Shown piece after piece: positions 24,501 through 34,683 of a stretch of DNA of 64,000 nucleotides. A program made the position numbers and the translations under genes. Every line of letters starts with the position of its first letter. Positions within the stretch are counted from its first letter, which is position 1. The notes beneath the pieces are model-generated. The model was not told the DNA's origin, searched no databases, and saw only the letters and a list, made by a program, of their open reading frames with translations. The DNA is from Scenedesmus sp. ARA3. Its lineage: Eukaryota; Chlorophyta; Chlorophyceae; Sphaeropleales; Scenedesmaceae. The DNA lies in the NCBI GenBank assembly GCA_004335835.1, contig RWJK01001169.1, positions 64,010-128,009 on the forward strand. Direction: 5' to 3'.

Positions 24501-26068
24501 TGCCAAGGCGCAGGTGCGGGGGCGCAGGGGCGGAAGCGGGGTGGTGCGGTGTGCATGCGTGCTGCGCCTGTTTGGGCAGCAGGCGTGCAAATACGGAGCT
24601 AGTGTGGAAAGTGTTTGCCCACACTGCAAAGACACCCAGTCAAATATTGAATGTGACATTGAGTCAAACTTGCGGTCAAAGATGCAGTCAAACATCCAGC
24701 CAAACAAGCATTACACACTCCGTGCAAGTGCCACACACACCTCGTTCCCATGCCGAAGCGTCCTTGAGACGCACCAAACTTGGCATAAAAGCGTGGCGCA
24801 CTCACCCTTTCTCCTTGCTGCTGTTGTGCACTGCCTGCTTCTGCCCTGACTTTCCCCCCACGGCTACACAAAGCCTGACCCGCGCTGCGCACTCACCTTT
24901 TCCCCTGCTGCTGTTCTGCGGTTGTGCCCTGTCTGCCTTCATCTTCCCCCGCAGGGCTACACGGAGCCCGACCCGCGGGACGACCTCAACGGCACCGACG
25001 TGGCGCGCAAGGTGGCCATCCTGGCCCGCGAGTGCGGGCTGATGCTGGAGCTGGACGACATCCCTGTGGAGTCCCTGGTGAGGGGCACTGCTGCAGCCAT
25101 GCTGACATTTGCGTTGATGCCGGCACAGTTGGTGTTGCCGCATCTAGCAGCTAAAGGTTCGGCACACAAGCAGAGCAGCTGGACAGAGCGTGAACCTATG
25201 GTGTGGTGTGCGCAACTGTAGGATGCGATTGCTGCAGCAAGGTTGACAATGCCATGTCAAGCGCGCTGTGCAGCAGGAGAACATGCGCACACACATCCTC
25301 GTGCGCTGCCTAACCATCTCCCGCCCGCGTGTACGCCTGCCATTTCCCTTTTGCTACCCTCGCAGGTGCCTGAGCCGCTGCGGTCCTGCAAGACGGCTGA
25401 GGAGTACATGTCGCGGCTGCCTGAGTTTGATGCTGACATGGCCGCCAAGCTGGACGCGGCGCGCGCCAGCGGCGAGGTGCTGCGCTACGTAGGCGTGGTG
25501 GACGTCAAGGCGGGCAAGGGCAGCGTGGAGCTGCGCAGGTGGGGCCAGCGCCGCTGCTTCTAGGGGCTCTGTAGGAATGTTTGGAATGTGTGTTATGCCA
25601 TCTGTGGTTGTCAAGTGGTGGACGTGAAGGCGGGCAAGGGTAGCGTGGAGCTGCGCAGGTGGGTTGGGCGAGAGCGTGTTTGCCATCTTCCTGCAGAGAA
25701 GTGCTCTCCATGTTGCCTTTTCATGGTTGTCCAGGCTCCGCACAGGATGGCACGCTGCTGGTCCGGATTAAAGAGCTGAACACACGCAGTGCTTAGTTCG
25801 TGGACTGATGTGTCTCGTGCTGTTGTGTACTCACTCGCACTGCCTGCCTGCCATGCCTGCCTGCTTTGATGCATGCTGCAGGTACCCTGCCAGCCATCCG
25901 TTTGCGCAGCTGCAGGGCAGCGACAACATCATCGCCTTCACCACAGCGCGCTACGGCAAGCAGCAGCCGCTGATTGTGCGCGGGCCTGGCGCCGGCGCGG
26001 CAGTCACAGCAGGAGGCGTGTTCAGTGACCTGCTGCGCCTGGCAGCATACCTGGGCGCGCCCTCATAA
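17107..26068 (+). CDS. AKHSDH: Bifunctional aspartokinase-homoserine dehydrogenase
   Basis: Commits aspartate to Thr/Met/Ile synthesis (aspartate kinase) and reduces aspartate semialdehyde to homoserine; plastid enzyme. Eighteen exons close in phase to 927 residues, normal for plant enzymes: 17107-17379, 17709-17724, 18025-18071, 18604-18723, 19194-19350, 19653-19920, 20318-20447, 20869-21025, 21362-21490, 21750-21918, 22201-22339, 22605-22769, 23237-23383, 23635-23847, 24343-24513, 24955-25077, 25366-25538 and 25882-26068. Transit-like residues 1-90; kinase VHKFGGTC near 92, VTVVSAM and [23 protein letters not shown] near 337; two ACT domains about 390-535 for feedback control; dehydrogenase Rossmann motif [16 protein letters not shown] near 571; catalytic-region [10 protein letters not shown] and [11 protein letters not shown]. 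Exon 2 is only 16 nt. Many introns hold partial copies of neighbouring exons. TGTAA at 26886-26890 could end the transcript. Confidence 0.96.
18141..18216 (+). repeat. Dispersed repeat, copy 1 (aspartokinase intron 3)
   Basis: Begins with the 24-mer ACAGAGAGTTTGCATATAGC plus ATG(A/T), and resembles 38381-38456 over about 76 bp by eye, ending near GCGTCGAAA in both. No open frame. The second copy lies in the 3' flank of the calredoxin-like gene, in the same orientation. Confidence 0.7.
20121..20217 (+). repeat. Two adjacent intronic hairpins
   Basis: Perfect 8-bp inverted repeat CTTGTACA/TGTACAAG at 20121-20144 with an 8-nt loop, followed by a perfect 11-bp inverted repeat CTGTAGCTCAG (20150-20160) / CTGAGCTACAG (20207-20217). 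Both lie in intron 6 of the aspartokinase gene. Confidence 0.7.
20759..20812 (+). repeat. Partial duplicate of aspartokinase exon 8 (5' end)
   Basis: 54 nt identical at 53 positions to 20869-20922, the first 54 nt of true exon 8, and preceded by its own CGCGCAG acceptor. The one change is silent (CCC/CCT). Offset 110 bp. Read in the gene frame it leads into LSAC and TGA, so its inclusion or retention would truncate the kinase. Confidence 0.92.
22532..22568 (+). repeat. Decayed duplicate of exon 12 (5' end)
   Basis: 37 nt resembling 22604-22640 at about 80 per cent by eye; keeps GTACAACATCA and CTCATC, but has an in-frame TAG where the true exon has GAG. Offset 72 bp. Confidence 0.75.
22709..23067 (+). 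repeat. Tandem triplication of exon 12 3' end with donor
   Basis: The coding sequence for [14 protein letters not shown] followed by a GTGxG donor occurs three times, ending at 22769 (true exon), 22894 and 23067. Copies two and three read [14 protein letters not shown] and [14 protein letters not shown]. Intron sequence (GCATGCTGTTGAT) is repeated along with them. Only the first is phase-consistent with its upstream acceptor. Confidence 0.9.
23524..23560 (+). repeat. Decayed duplicate of exon 14 (near 5' end)
   Basis: About 36 nt resembling 23647-23682 (coding for ALASSYIPN in the true exon, VLASSYIPH in the copy); offset about 123 bp, lying in intron 13. Confidence 0.75.
23934..24063 (+). 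repeat. Two duplicates of exon 14 3' end with donor
   Basis: 27 nt at 23934-23960 are identical to 23821-23847 (coding ESYIHFFYE) and are followed by GTGCGC, matching the true donor GTGCGG. A third, degenerate copy ends at 24063 (CTTCTTCTAGGAG then GTGCGG) and has an in-frame TAG. Offsets 113 and 103 bp. Confidence 0.9.
24234..24278 (+). repeat. Duplicate of exon 15 5' end with acceptor
   Basis: 45 nt coding [15 protein letters not shown] copy the start of exon 15 (24343-24387, [15 protein letters not shown]) and retain a CAG acceptor. Offset 109 bp. Downstream the copy frame reads CCCTPA and stops. Confidence 0.9.
24862..24884 (+). repeat. Duplicate of exon 16 5' end, acceptor lost
   Basis: 23 nt (coding GYTKPDPR) copy 24955-24977 (GYTEPDPR). 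Upstream pyrimidine-rich intron sequence is repeated too, but CCCGCAG has become CCCCCAC, removing the acceptor. Offset 93 bp. Confidence 0.85.
25615..25658 (+). repeat. Duplicate of exon 17 3' end with donor
   Basis: 44 nt coding [14 protein letters not shown] copy 25495-25538 with two silent differences and keep a GTGGG donor. Offset 120 bp. Confidence 0.92.
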
Positions 26069-27313
26069 ACATATTCATGCGGTTTGTGGTGTACGCTGTA
26101 ACATATAGCGGTGTGGTAGTACTGCTTTCAGGCTGGGCAGGAGAGTGGCGTGTTTATGCGGCTGAGGGTTGACGTGGATCCTGCTAGGCAACAGCAGCAG
26201 GAGCAGCAGCAACGGGTGGACTGAGAGAGGTTGTGTAGAGTCTGGGTGGCACCATTGCTGTGCTGGATCTGTTGTTGCCTGCAACTTGTGACGTCAGCTA
26301 GACGAGCTACTGGCTCGCGCAGCCTGTGTGCTGGTCATGGTTTGCAGCAAGCACCGCTGCTCTTGTCTCAGGACCCGCAGTGACGACAAATGCATCGGGG
26401 ATGGCGCATGTGTGTATCTGCAGAGGCCTCTGCCTGCTTGCTGCCAGCAGCTAGCTGCGGCAAACAGCACCTGTTGCTTTTGGCAAGGCCTGGGTCTGGT
26501 CATGCAGCGCGTGTGTGTTCTTGCAGTTGTGCTTGCCTGGCATGAGGGGCTGTGTCTGCAGCACAGCACAAGTGCGGGTTGCAGCAGGAGCAACACGTTG
26601 TTGCTGTTGCGACAAGTTCAGGACCAAAGCACCTCCAAATGCGGCCGGCCCGTGCTGCAGCACGTGCACAGCCAGCTGTCAAGGGTGTGTCGCGCCTGTG
26701 ATTGTGGTGGCTGCTTTGCCAGCACAAAGTGGGGCAATGTGGATGCAGGCGTGCCCATGCAGCATGCTCTAGAGCGAGATCTCTTGTGCTGATGTGGCTG
26801 CTGTTGGTGACGTCAGTGCGAGCTGACATCGTCCTGTCAGCAGGCCAACACGGCCAAGGACTCATGCCATGGGTATGATGCTTCTTGTAACCAGTTTACT
26901 CTTTTATCCGCACTGGTGGTGAACAGTGACCGAGCAGACTCTGGCAGGCTTAAAGCAAGAGAGAACTGTGTTCAAAGAACGTGGCCTATACGTCATTGCC
27001 GGTTACAGTCAGGCTCGTGCAGATGTTCCAGCGGGTTCAACCAGGAAGTTCAAAGGCACGAGATCTTAGAATCAAAGGTCACACTGGCAGCTGCAAATCA
27101 CCCAACTGCCAGATGCCATCAGCAGGCCATTGTTCCAAAGCCTAATGCAGTTCGCCACACCACAGCATGCGGACACAGCAGCATGGCGCTGGTGTCATGT
27201 TTGCCAGCAATTTTTAAACCGCCCACCAGGGCATTTCTTTGCACACCCACATTCACCTGTGTGCATCAGCAACCGGCACCAAGTGGTATTCCACAACATA
27301 CAACACGCAGCGA
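26069..27313. other. Intergenic between convergent genes
   Basis: About 1.2 kb between the aspartokinase stop and the KCS stop. No credible exon. TGTAA at 26886-26890 (+) and TTACA at 27003-27007 (TGTAA on the minus strand) are candidate polyadenylation signals for the two convergent genes. Confidence 0.5.
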
Positions 27314-28632
27314 CTAGCCTGAGGCCGCAATATCCACATCCTTGCTGGCAGCAGGGCCCATGACACCCATCGACTTCAGAGTCTGTGCTGTGTCTGCATG
27401 GCTGTCCTCGCCCTGCACCGCCCGCAGCGGCAGCGGCAGGTCTGCCTCTGTCACAGGCACGCCCTGCAGGTGCTGCCATGCAGGGTGCTGCTCCTGTATG
27501 TCACGCAGCGCCTGCCACACATTGACCCCAGCTTTGACGCCAGTGCCCACACTGACCTGCACACAGCGCGCAGCAACAGCCATGGCGGGTGGCGCCACCA
27601 GCGGCATCAGACCAACACACAATGCTACAAGGACAAAAGTGTCATGTTAACAGCTACCTTAGCTCATCACGAACCACGTGCACGTACATTGGGGTCAATC
27701 GGCAGCACTGTGACGAGTTCCAACACATGCCGGCAAGCAGCACTTGGGGGTGCTGCATAGGGCATGCAGCTGCTGTGCTGCGGCAGCGTCTTGTATACGT
27801 AAGAAATGAAGACAGCAAGCAGCTGCCCACCTGCATCAGCTGCTTTTGCATAGAATAGATCATGCATGATTGTGCTGAGGGGTGCATGGGCCCACCTGCA
27901 TCAGCTTCTGGCCCTTGCTGATCCCCACCAGGGACTCCAGGTAGGCCAGCACATAGTAGGTTGAGGAGGGGCTGGTGTTGCCGTAGTCCCTGCACACGAA
28001 ACGATAGAGATAACCCGAATAAATTAGTATCCAGAGGTGTTTGTTCAGTTTGGTTGAATTCAATACGCTTGAGTTAACGCACTGCTCTTCCAGGCTGATC
28101 AACCACAATTCTGCGTGTCTGCCCTGTAGTTAAGCACCTGAGCTGGGCCCTACCTGAGGGCAGCTGCTGATGGCAGGGTGTGCTGCACAGTCAGCCCCAG
28201 CCCCTTCATGAAGCCCTTCAGCAGGCCGTGGGAGCCTGCACAGGCACAGGAAAGCACAGCCACAAGGAACTACGTGTTATCTTGTACTAACACCAACCTG
28301 AGTTGCTGCTGGCTATTCAAAAAACACGTGTTTCACTGCATGAAACATTGGTGGAAGTAGCGGCTCTCTGGGCCGCTGCATGCAACGAATCGCCAAGAGT
28401 TTGGCCTGGAAATGTGTTTCCATTATGCGATTATGCGCGAAATCGCTCAGCAACTCCACACCAACTGTCTCATGCAGCTATGTACCTGGATGCAGGAGGA
28501 AGTGGTCGATGGTGCTGTCAGCAAAGCTGGGGATATAGTGAGGTGCTGCTGTTGGTCCCTTGAGCCGGCGCAGCACTGCAGCCTTTGCTGCTGCTGCCAG
28601 CTGCCCGCATGACAGCACCTTGGGAGCAACCT

Positions 28633-28669
<37 letters not shown>

Positions 28670-31466
28670 CAGAAGAAGATGATGAAGAAATATGAAGTAG
28701 CAGCAGTGGAGACAGTGACACTGAAAGATAGATGTCATACATCACACAGCGCTCCATGCTGGTGCCCCTTGCAGCAGGTGTCTGTGATGCTGCAACGCCA
28801 TGGCCACCGCAGCTGCAGCCACAGCACCTCCAGGCGGTGTAGCCTGTATTATTACCTACCATTGCCACGGCAGCGTGGATGCCGCTTGCCGCTGCCATGG
28901 GCACGTCTGCAGTGTACTTGATGCGGTCACCAGCAGGGTCTCCTTCAAAGATGCCCATTGACCTGTACACCCTGTCATCTTGGCCTACATGTGCCCTGGC
29001 CGAGTGCAGCAGCTTGTACTTTGCCCTGCTGGCCAGCGAGCGCTTGTTGGTGAGCACCAGCGCTGCAGCGCCCATGCCAAACAGGGCGTTGGCCAGGAAC
29101 TTGCTTGTGTCGCTGCCCAGGTAGCACCCTGCACAGGAGGCAGCAGCAGCAGCAGCAGCAGCAGGGTTGCAAACCACCCATCGATGATGTGTGGCATAGT
29201 TGCTCCGCGTGGCAGGCAGCCAACCGTTGCATACGCTGGCGTGCACGCTTTATAGTGCTGAAGGTGGCGCAGGCTTAAGCTGCCACGACTGCAGCTGCTG
29301 TCATTTCACTTTGAATGTGTGGCAATTAGAAAGGCGCTATGACAAATGGGTGAAGGTGGGTTAGGATCCCCCAAGCAGTGATCCTAGCACTCTGCCAGCC
29401 ACCAGTCGCACAGCGCACCTGCTGTGACGTTCTCGTGTGGCACAAAGAGCGCAATGCTGCTGCGGTTGGCCTGCATGCATGACCGGCAAAGGGCAAGGCA
29501 GGGCTTGTCAAGAGCAAGCTGTTGCCCATGTGTGGTACCTGATTGCTGTTGTGCGATGCTGTACAGATACCAACACGCAGCGACTGCCAATATGTGGCTG
29601 GGTCGCAGTCAAGTGCCAACCCGCACGTCCATTACTTCAGACCACAAGTCAGTCAGGCCCAAGCGCCTCAGCTGTCACCTTGAGCCTTTAATCTGCACGG
29701 AAGAGCATAGGCTAAAGCAGGCTCTCCAGCTTCCAGTGAGTAGAGCTAGTATAATGTGTAACTCGTGACTGTCACCTTGAGCAGGTCTCGCAGCAGGTTG
29801 ATGCCCAGGCCGCCAGCAGCGCACGCCATGCAGCCCAGGTGGTACGACTTGACGTCGCGCCGCATCTTGAAGGCGTTCACCAGCATGCAACCCAGCGACG
29901 GCACTGCACAGCATCAAAAACATGCAGGCAGGCGACAAATTAGCACAGCCTGCTTTCTGGTTGTGGTGCGGCAGGGAGAATAAGCAGCTTGAGTGCCTAC
30001 CAACTGCATGTGGGTGTTGGCGTCACAGCTGATTTGGTGGTTGTGGGGTCCTGGGGAGTTGAGGAACTTCTCAATTCAAAGCTGTGCAGGACCTTGCTGG
30101 CAACACATTTACAGCACAAGTCCTGCTGTGTGTGAGCTGGCAGACTTCACAAAGCTCAAACAGGCGTGCTTTGTAGCCACAGACTTTATGCAGGCGTGAG
30201 TGAGGCGCTGGGAACCCTACGCTCCCACGTGCACTGTATGACGCTTACTGGTAGTGGCAACCTTGAAAACCCCACCACCATTCCAGCCATAGCAACATGT
30301 TGCTGTACAGCAATGTGCACTGCCAATGGCCTTGGCACCTACCTGGGTGGAAGGTTGAGCCTGTGGTCACGAGGATGTCAATGTCTGTGGCTTTGAGGCC
30401 TGCAGGAAGAAGGGCGGGAGGGGTCTGCAGGAGTGATGAGGGCACATGCGTGGCTGCAGGTTGCCTGTCGCATGTGTGGCGCCTGCAGCGTCTAGGCAGG
30501 ACAGAAAATACCTGACATGGCGGCTTACACCACATCATGATGAGGCAGAACTTCAACAACAATGGCAATACGTGTTTGCCGCCCGCGCATCGGACTGCCT
30601 GCAACCCACAATGGCTCACTGCTGTCTCCACTGCTGCCTGCACTGCTGCGCCACACCTGTCTTAGCCAGCACCTGCTCCACAGCAGCCAGCATGCAGCTG
30701 GAGCTCTCAGCGGCAGCCGCCTCAAACGAGGTGCTGAAGTCTGCTGGGTCGGCTGGCACCTGATGGGGTTGCAACAGGGTTAGGTGTGACGAATTGCCTC
30801 AAGATGGACTACAACCACTGTTTGAATGTGGGTGAGGCACATGCAGAACCTCGCAGGAAACATGATTGCGGTGTTCGGCAACAAGCAAACAGTCGACCTG
30901 CAGGTGCTGCTGAGCTGGCTGAGGACACAAAAGCCAACACAGCGTGCTGTACAGTGCCCACATTGCTGCAACAGCCGTGCAGCTGTTTCTTCAATGCCAA
31001 ATCTCTGCGATATTCAGCAACGCTGGTCCCTGATCTGCTGCACCAAAGGGCCCTGCCTCACCAGGTTGAGTGGCACGCATCTGCTTGCCACCCCACTGGT
31101 CTCAATGACAGGCAGAATGCCCTTCACGGTCTGAGGGTCGCCGATCTGTCACGATGGAGAGAATATCAAGGGTGTTACGCACACTCAAACGACAGCAATG
31201 CCCCACAGTGGTGTGTGAAAGCTTACATTGGACTCGGTCAGGCGTTCCCAGGTGCTGACAAGATCTGCCGTTGGTATCCTGGTTGCAGGTGGAGGGCAGT
31301 ATGCCACGAAATCCAGCAGAAACATTAGAAGCCTGGCAAGAACTGTCGGCGAAAGGCCTTTTATTGGTGCACAGGGAGCAGGTTCAAATCACCACGAGTG
31401 TCACAACGAGCACCCTAACGCCCACAGCAACAGCGGTGACCTGAGAATAAGCAGGCAGCACAGCAT
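27314..31466 (-). CDS. KCS: 3-ketoacyl-CoA synthase (FAE1/KCS family)
   Basis: Condensing enzyme of very-long-chain fatty acid elongation at the ER. Twelve exons close in phase on the minus strand: 31466-31441, 31332-31227, 31145-31062, 30759-30657, 30399-30343, 29903-29776, 29470-29419, 29128-28860, 28630-28486, 28235-28154, 27989-27896 and 27556-27314; 462 residues. Family landmarks: ATDIDILVTTG, the nucleophile-cysteine region HLGCMACAAGGLGINLLRDL (Cys near 153), NALFGMGAAALVLTNKR, catalytic His in DHFLLHPG near 319 and Asn in YGNTSPSSTYYVLAYLE near 353. Plant KCS enzymes have two N-terminal membrane helices; here only MLCCLLILRLLMFLLDF precedes the domain. The 26-nt first exon is my inference from phase; a fallback start is ATG at 31325. 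TTACA at 27003-27007 may be its polyadenylation signal. The intron after exon 11 contains a short copy of that exon's end. Confidence 0.88.
27826..27841 (-). repeat. Short duplicate of KCS exon 11 3' end with donor
   Basis: 16 nt (AGCTGATGCAG then GTGGG on the minus strand) identical to 27891-27906, which spans the true exon 11 donor. Offset 65 bp. Short enough to be weaker evidence than the other copies. Confidence 0.55.
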
Positions 31467-31764
31467 ATCGATCGATGTGTTGCATGTTTGTAACAGGTGC
31501 TTCGCAGGCAGATCGGTGCTGTGTTAGGCACAGTTACAACGAAACCGGTGTCGGAGTTCAATGTCGGGGACCTCGCATTCCGGAAGCTGTGGGACCAAAG
31601 TCAGGGCCGCGCGAGCCACTAAGCCATCCTATTAGATGATCGAATGCAGAGTCTGCATCTAAAAGTCCGTCAAAGGTCAGAGATTCGCCTTTAGGCTCGC
31701 CGGTCGTCGCTCAGGCTGCTGCCCGCGGCCGCATCCACAGTTTACTGGGCTAGGCAGTTACACA
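31467..31764. promoter_or_regulatory. Bidirectional promoter interval, KCS / acyl thioesterase
   Basis: 298 bp between divergent start codons of two acyl-chain enzymes. No TATA box recognised. If the KCS gene instead starts at 31325 the interval is 439 bp. Confidence 0.55.
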
Positions 31765-33318
31765 ATGAATGCTCTCAGTGTCACCAACCTGCTGGCCAGC
31801 AAATTCCCTCTGCACACTGCAGGGGTTGACAGACACAACGTGGCGCACTGTAAGCCCGTGGTGAAGCCAAGGCAGCAGCTTGGACGGCAGCTTCAGCAGC
31901 AGCTGGCCTGCTCCTCCATCTCCACTGAGGCAGCAGTGTTTGAAGAGCTGCATACGTGCATCAGCCGGGACATTCCTCCGGCTGGATTTAATGATTCTGA
32001 TGCAGCAACATGCGGCCGGGCGTACATGACAGTGAGTAGGCTGAGTTGAACCAGGGCTGGCAAGCCGTTGTGTTGACTGCAAGCGAGACGTGTGGTTGAC
32101 AGTGGGTGAGCAGCACTGCTTCCATGGCAGTTGCACCATACAAAATCAGGGCAGACAGAGCTTTCTTTTGTCATGCGCAGGTCCCGCCGACAGATGTGGA
32201 CTCCTACGGCGTTGTGAAGAACACAGTGTATCATGAGTACCTGTATGCAGCAAGGGTGGCCTTTGGAGCCTCTCTGGGTTTCCCTCTGGAGGTGCTGCTA
32301 GAGGAGTACGGAGTAATGACAGCAACCATAAGCGTCACCACCCACTTCAAAAGGTATGAATTGCCTTCTTCTAATGCTCTCACCTGGTGCCGTTTGTGAA
32401 GGAGCTTAGCTGCAGCTGGTACAGTGCATGTGCATTGAGACAGCTGCTGCCCCACCTAGCAAGCACCGCAGCAGCAGCCACTCCCTTCCGCTGCCTCTGC
32501 AGTCGCCAGTCATCCTTGCAAAACGCCACACAGCTGCTGGCGTAGCGACACAGTTTGCATCTGGACATGTGATTTGCTTGCCATGAAGCATGCATGTAGC
32601 AGGCAGCTTGCACCACATGCTGTTCTCCACCTACCAAACATTCCAGCCGTGTATGTGTGCATGTGCGTGTTGTGCTTGCAGCCCGCTGCAGGTCGGCGAT
32701 GTGTTCTTTGCTGAGTCAGTGCCTGTTCAGGTCAAAGGCGCAACGGTCAAGGTGAGCACAGCACCTCTGTTGGTTTGTTGTTGTAGTTGAATGTGGTCAT
32801 TGCCTGCGTGCAGAGCTTTTAGATGCAGACTCTATATTCACAACACTCGACGCAGCACTCCGCAAGTATAGCATGTTGCGTCTCATGTTGCCAGTGCTGC
32901 CATGTCTCGTGCTTTTGCAGTGGCTGATTGTCGTGCATGAGTCATGCAGCATGACCAGCACATCCGGGTGACTGCTGCACACTCTGGCATGGAATGGGTA
33001 TCACTGGCATGGCATGAGAGTGGTATCACATTCAACAGCCTACAGGGCCTTCTGGCCATCCTTTGATTTTGAACAAAACAACCAGCGTTCCTCTGTGCTG
33101 CTTTCTGTGCTGTCTGCTTGCAGTTCAAGGAGCGAGTGGTGCGGCTGTCCAGCAGTGGCAGTGAGCAGCAGGTGGTTGCTGAAGGGGAGGCGACCTGTGT
33201 GGGGCTGCTGCCTGGCTGCCCACCAGTGAAGCCCGCGCGCATTCCCGCGCCATTCAGGCAGGCGCTGCTGAGGTGCATTGATGCTGCTGCAAGCGCTGAG
33301 GCTGTTGCGCGCAACTGA
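31765..33318 (+). CDS. Hotdog-fold acyl thioesterase (ALT/4HBT-like), plastid
   Basis: Four exons close in phase: 31765-32031, 32181-32353, 32682-32751 and 33124-33318; 234 residues. The first 85-90 residues are a transit-like leader (MNALSVTNLLASKFPLHTAG). The hotdog domain starts at VPPTDVDSYGVVKNTVYHEY, matching the Asp-x-x-Gly/x-Asn-x-x-Tyr helix of 4-hydroxybenzoyl-CoA thioesterase-like enzymes, and continues through TATISVTTHFKR, PLQVGDVFFAESVPVQVKG and a final strand with EGEATCVGLLPG. Plant relatives (acyl-lipid thioesterases, methylketone synthase 2) release medium-chain and 3-keto fatty acids from acyl-ACP in plastids; the substrate here is not determinable. TGTAA at 33458-33462 gives a 3' UTR near 140 nt. 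Divergent from the KCS gene. Confidence 0.88.
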
Positions 33319-34683
33319 GGTGGTGGCCCGGACTGGGTCATACAGCGGAAGTTAGCGTATTGTGCTGTGGTCAACCCCTGTGGGTTGAACGCTTGGCTCG
33401 GTTGAAGTTGTCCCGCTGCATGTGTAGTATACTTCATTGTTTTCAGCACATTCATCCTGTAAATGCAGTGGCAGCCTGCAGGAGCATGTAAGCACATATC
33501 AAATAGTTTGTTTAATTCTCTTGTTTTCCAGCACATTCGTCACTGAAGCAGCGCGCGTGCACGGATACAAACGAACATTGATGTGACGGCAGCAGTGCGA
33601 TGCCGCACTGCTGTGGCCTTGATTCGGTATTGTGGGCGGCATTGTTCAGATATGGCACTCAACGGTTCTGATGCAGATGTATGGGCTGCAGGCGTTGTTT
33701 ATACTGCGTGTTGCAATAATATTTTCATGTAGAAGGACAAACCAAGGCTCCTGGGTTTTACAGAAGCAAGGTACTTGCATAGTCACACACCTTCCAGCAT
33801 TGCTGGGATCAGGCGATCTCCGCCCCAGGTCTCCTGATGCTCCGAGTGGGCTGTCATGCAGGCACAGTCTCATGTACATGTGCTGTGCGTTGTTTCAAGG
33901 TGCGCTGGCAGCCAGTGCCGCAGCCGCTGCCAGCGCCGCCGCTGCTGCCGCCAATCCCACGTGCAATGCGCGTTTGGTTGGCGACGGATGGCAGTTTATT
34001 GCCAACAGTGACATTTTGGCAGATGCATCCGCCGGACGCTGCCAGAATTATTGGCACAGGCATTGTGAGGCTGCTCTATGTTCAACTGCTGCACAGTAGA
34101 TGGGGCATCATTTGTAACCTAAAACACGCTATTGCACGGTGATTGGTTCAACATGGTGACGTTCATAATCCAGCGTGCATGCTTTTCAGCCACTTTTTCC
34201 ATTCGAAGGACAGAGCCAAGTTGGCTCTAGGGCACGCGAGTGGTTCCTATCACCTTCTCAGCACCTCTGCAACTGGATAAGCAGTGCTTTCTACACATAC
34301 AGGCACCTGCAAGGCATGAGGCTCAAAGCAAGGGACAAAAATGGCTTTGTAGCAGGGGCTCCTTCACCAAACCCTACTGCCAGCACTAGGGCTTTGTAGC
34401 AGTGCCAGGTGACAGCCGGGCAAGCCGGTTCAAGTAGTGGCGTGATGATGACGTTCAGCAGTCAGCGTGCAACTTTTCAACCAATATCTTGCCATCGTGT
34501 CTGTGGCACGTAGCCAGGAGATGACTGCTGAAGATTAGCTGAAAGCAATCTCGTGTCTTGGGCAAGATCTCCGCTGTAACTTGGATGGTTTGATACATCG
34601 TCTACTTGTTTATCTTCGAGACGCAACGGAGCTGTGGAGGACATCGCCGGAAGTGGCCACCTGAGACTCTAGCTACGCTAGCT
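33319..34683. other. Intergenic region
   Basis: About 1.4 kb. TGTAA at 33458-33462 likely ends the thioesterase transcript. A direct repeat (GACGTTCA then CAGCGTGCA and CTTTTCA) lies at 34158-34195 and 34450-34487. An open stretch around 33890-34100 does not resemble the coding style of its neighbours. Confidence 0.5.
34158..34487 (+). repeat. Diverged direct repeat pair
   Basis: 34158-34195 and 34450-34487 share GACGTTCA, CAGCGTGCA and CTTTTCA in the same order, 292 bp apart. Their role is unknown. Confidence 0.45.

Noticed and set aside
28631..28672. CAG runs considered as CRISPR or telomere-like arrays
   Set aside because: Simple triplet microsatellites without spacers; common in introns and exons throughout the window.
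33890..34100. Alanine-rich open stretch downstream of the thioesterase
   Set aside because: Both plus frames read equally well and neither has splice logic, conserved motifs or local codon bias.
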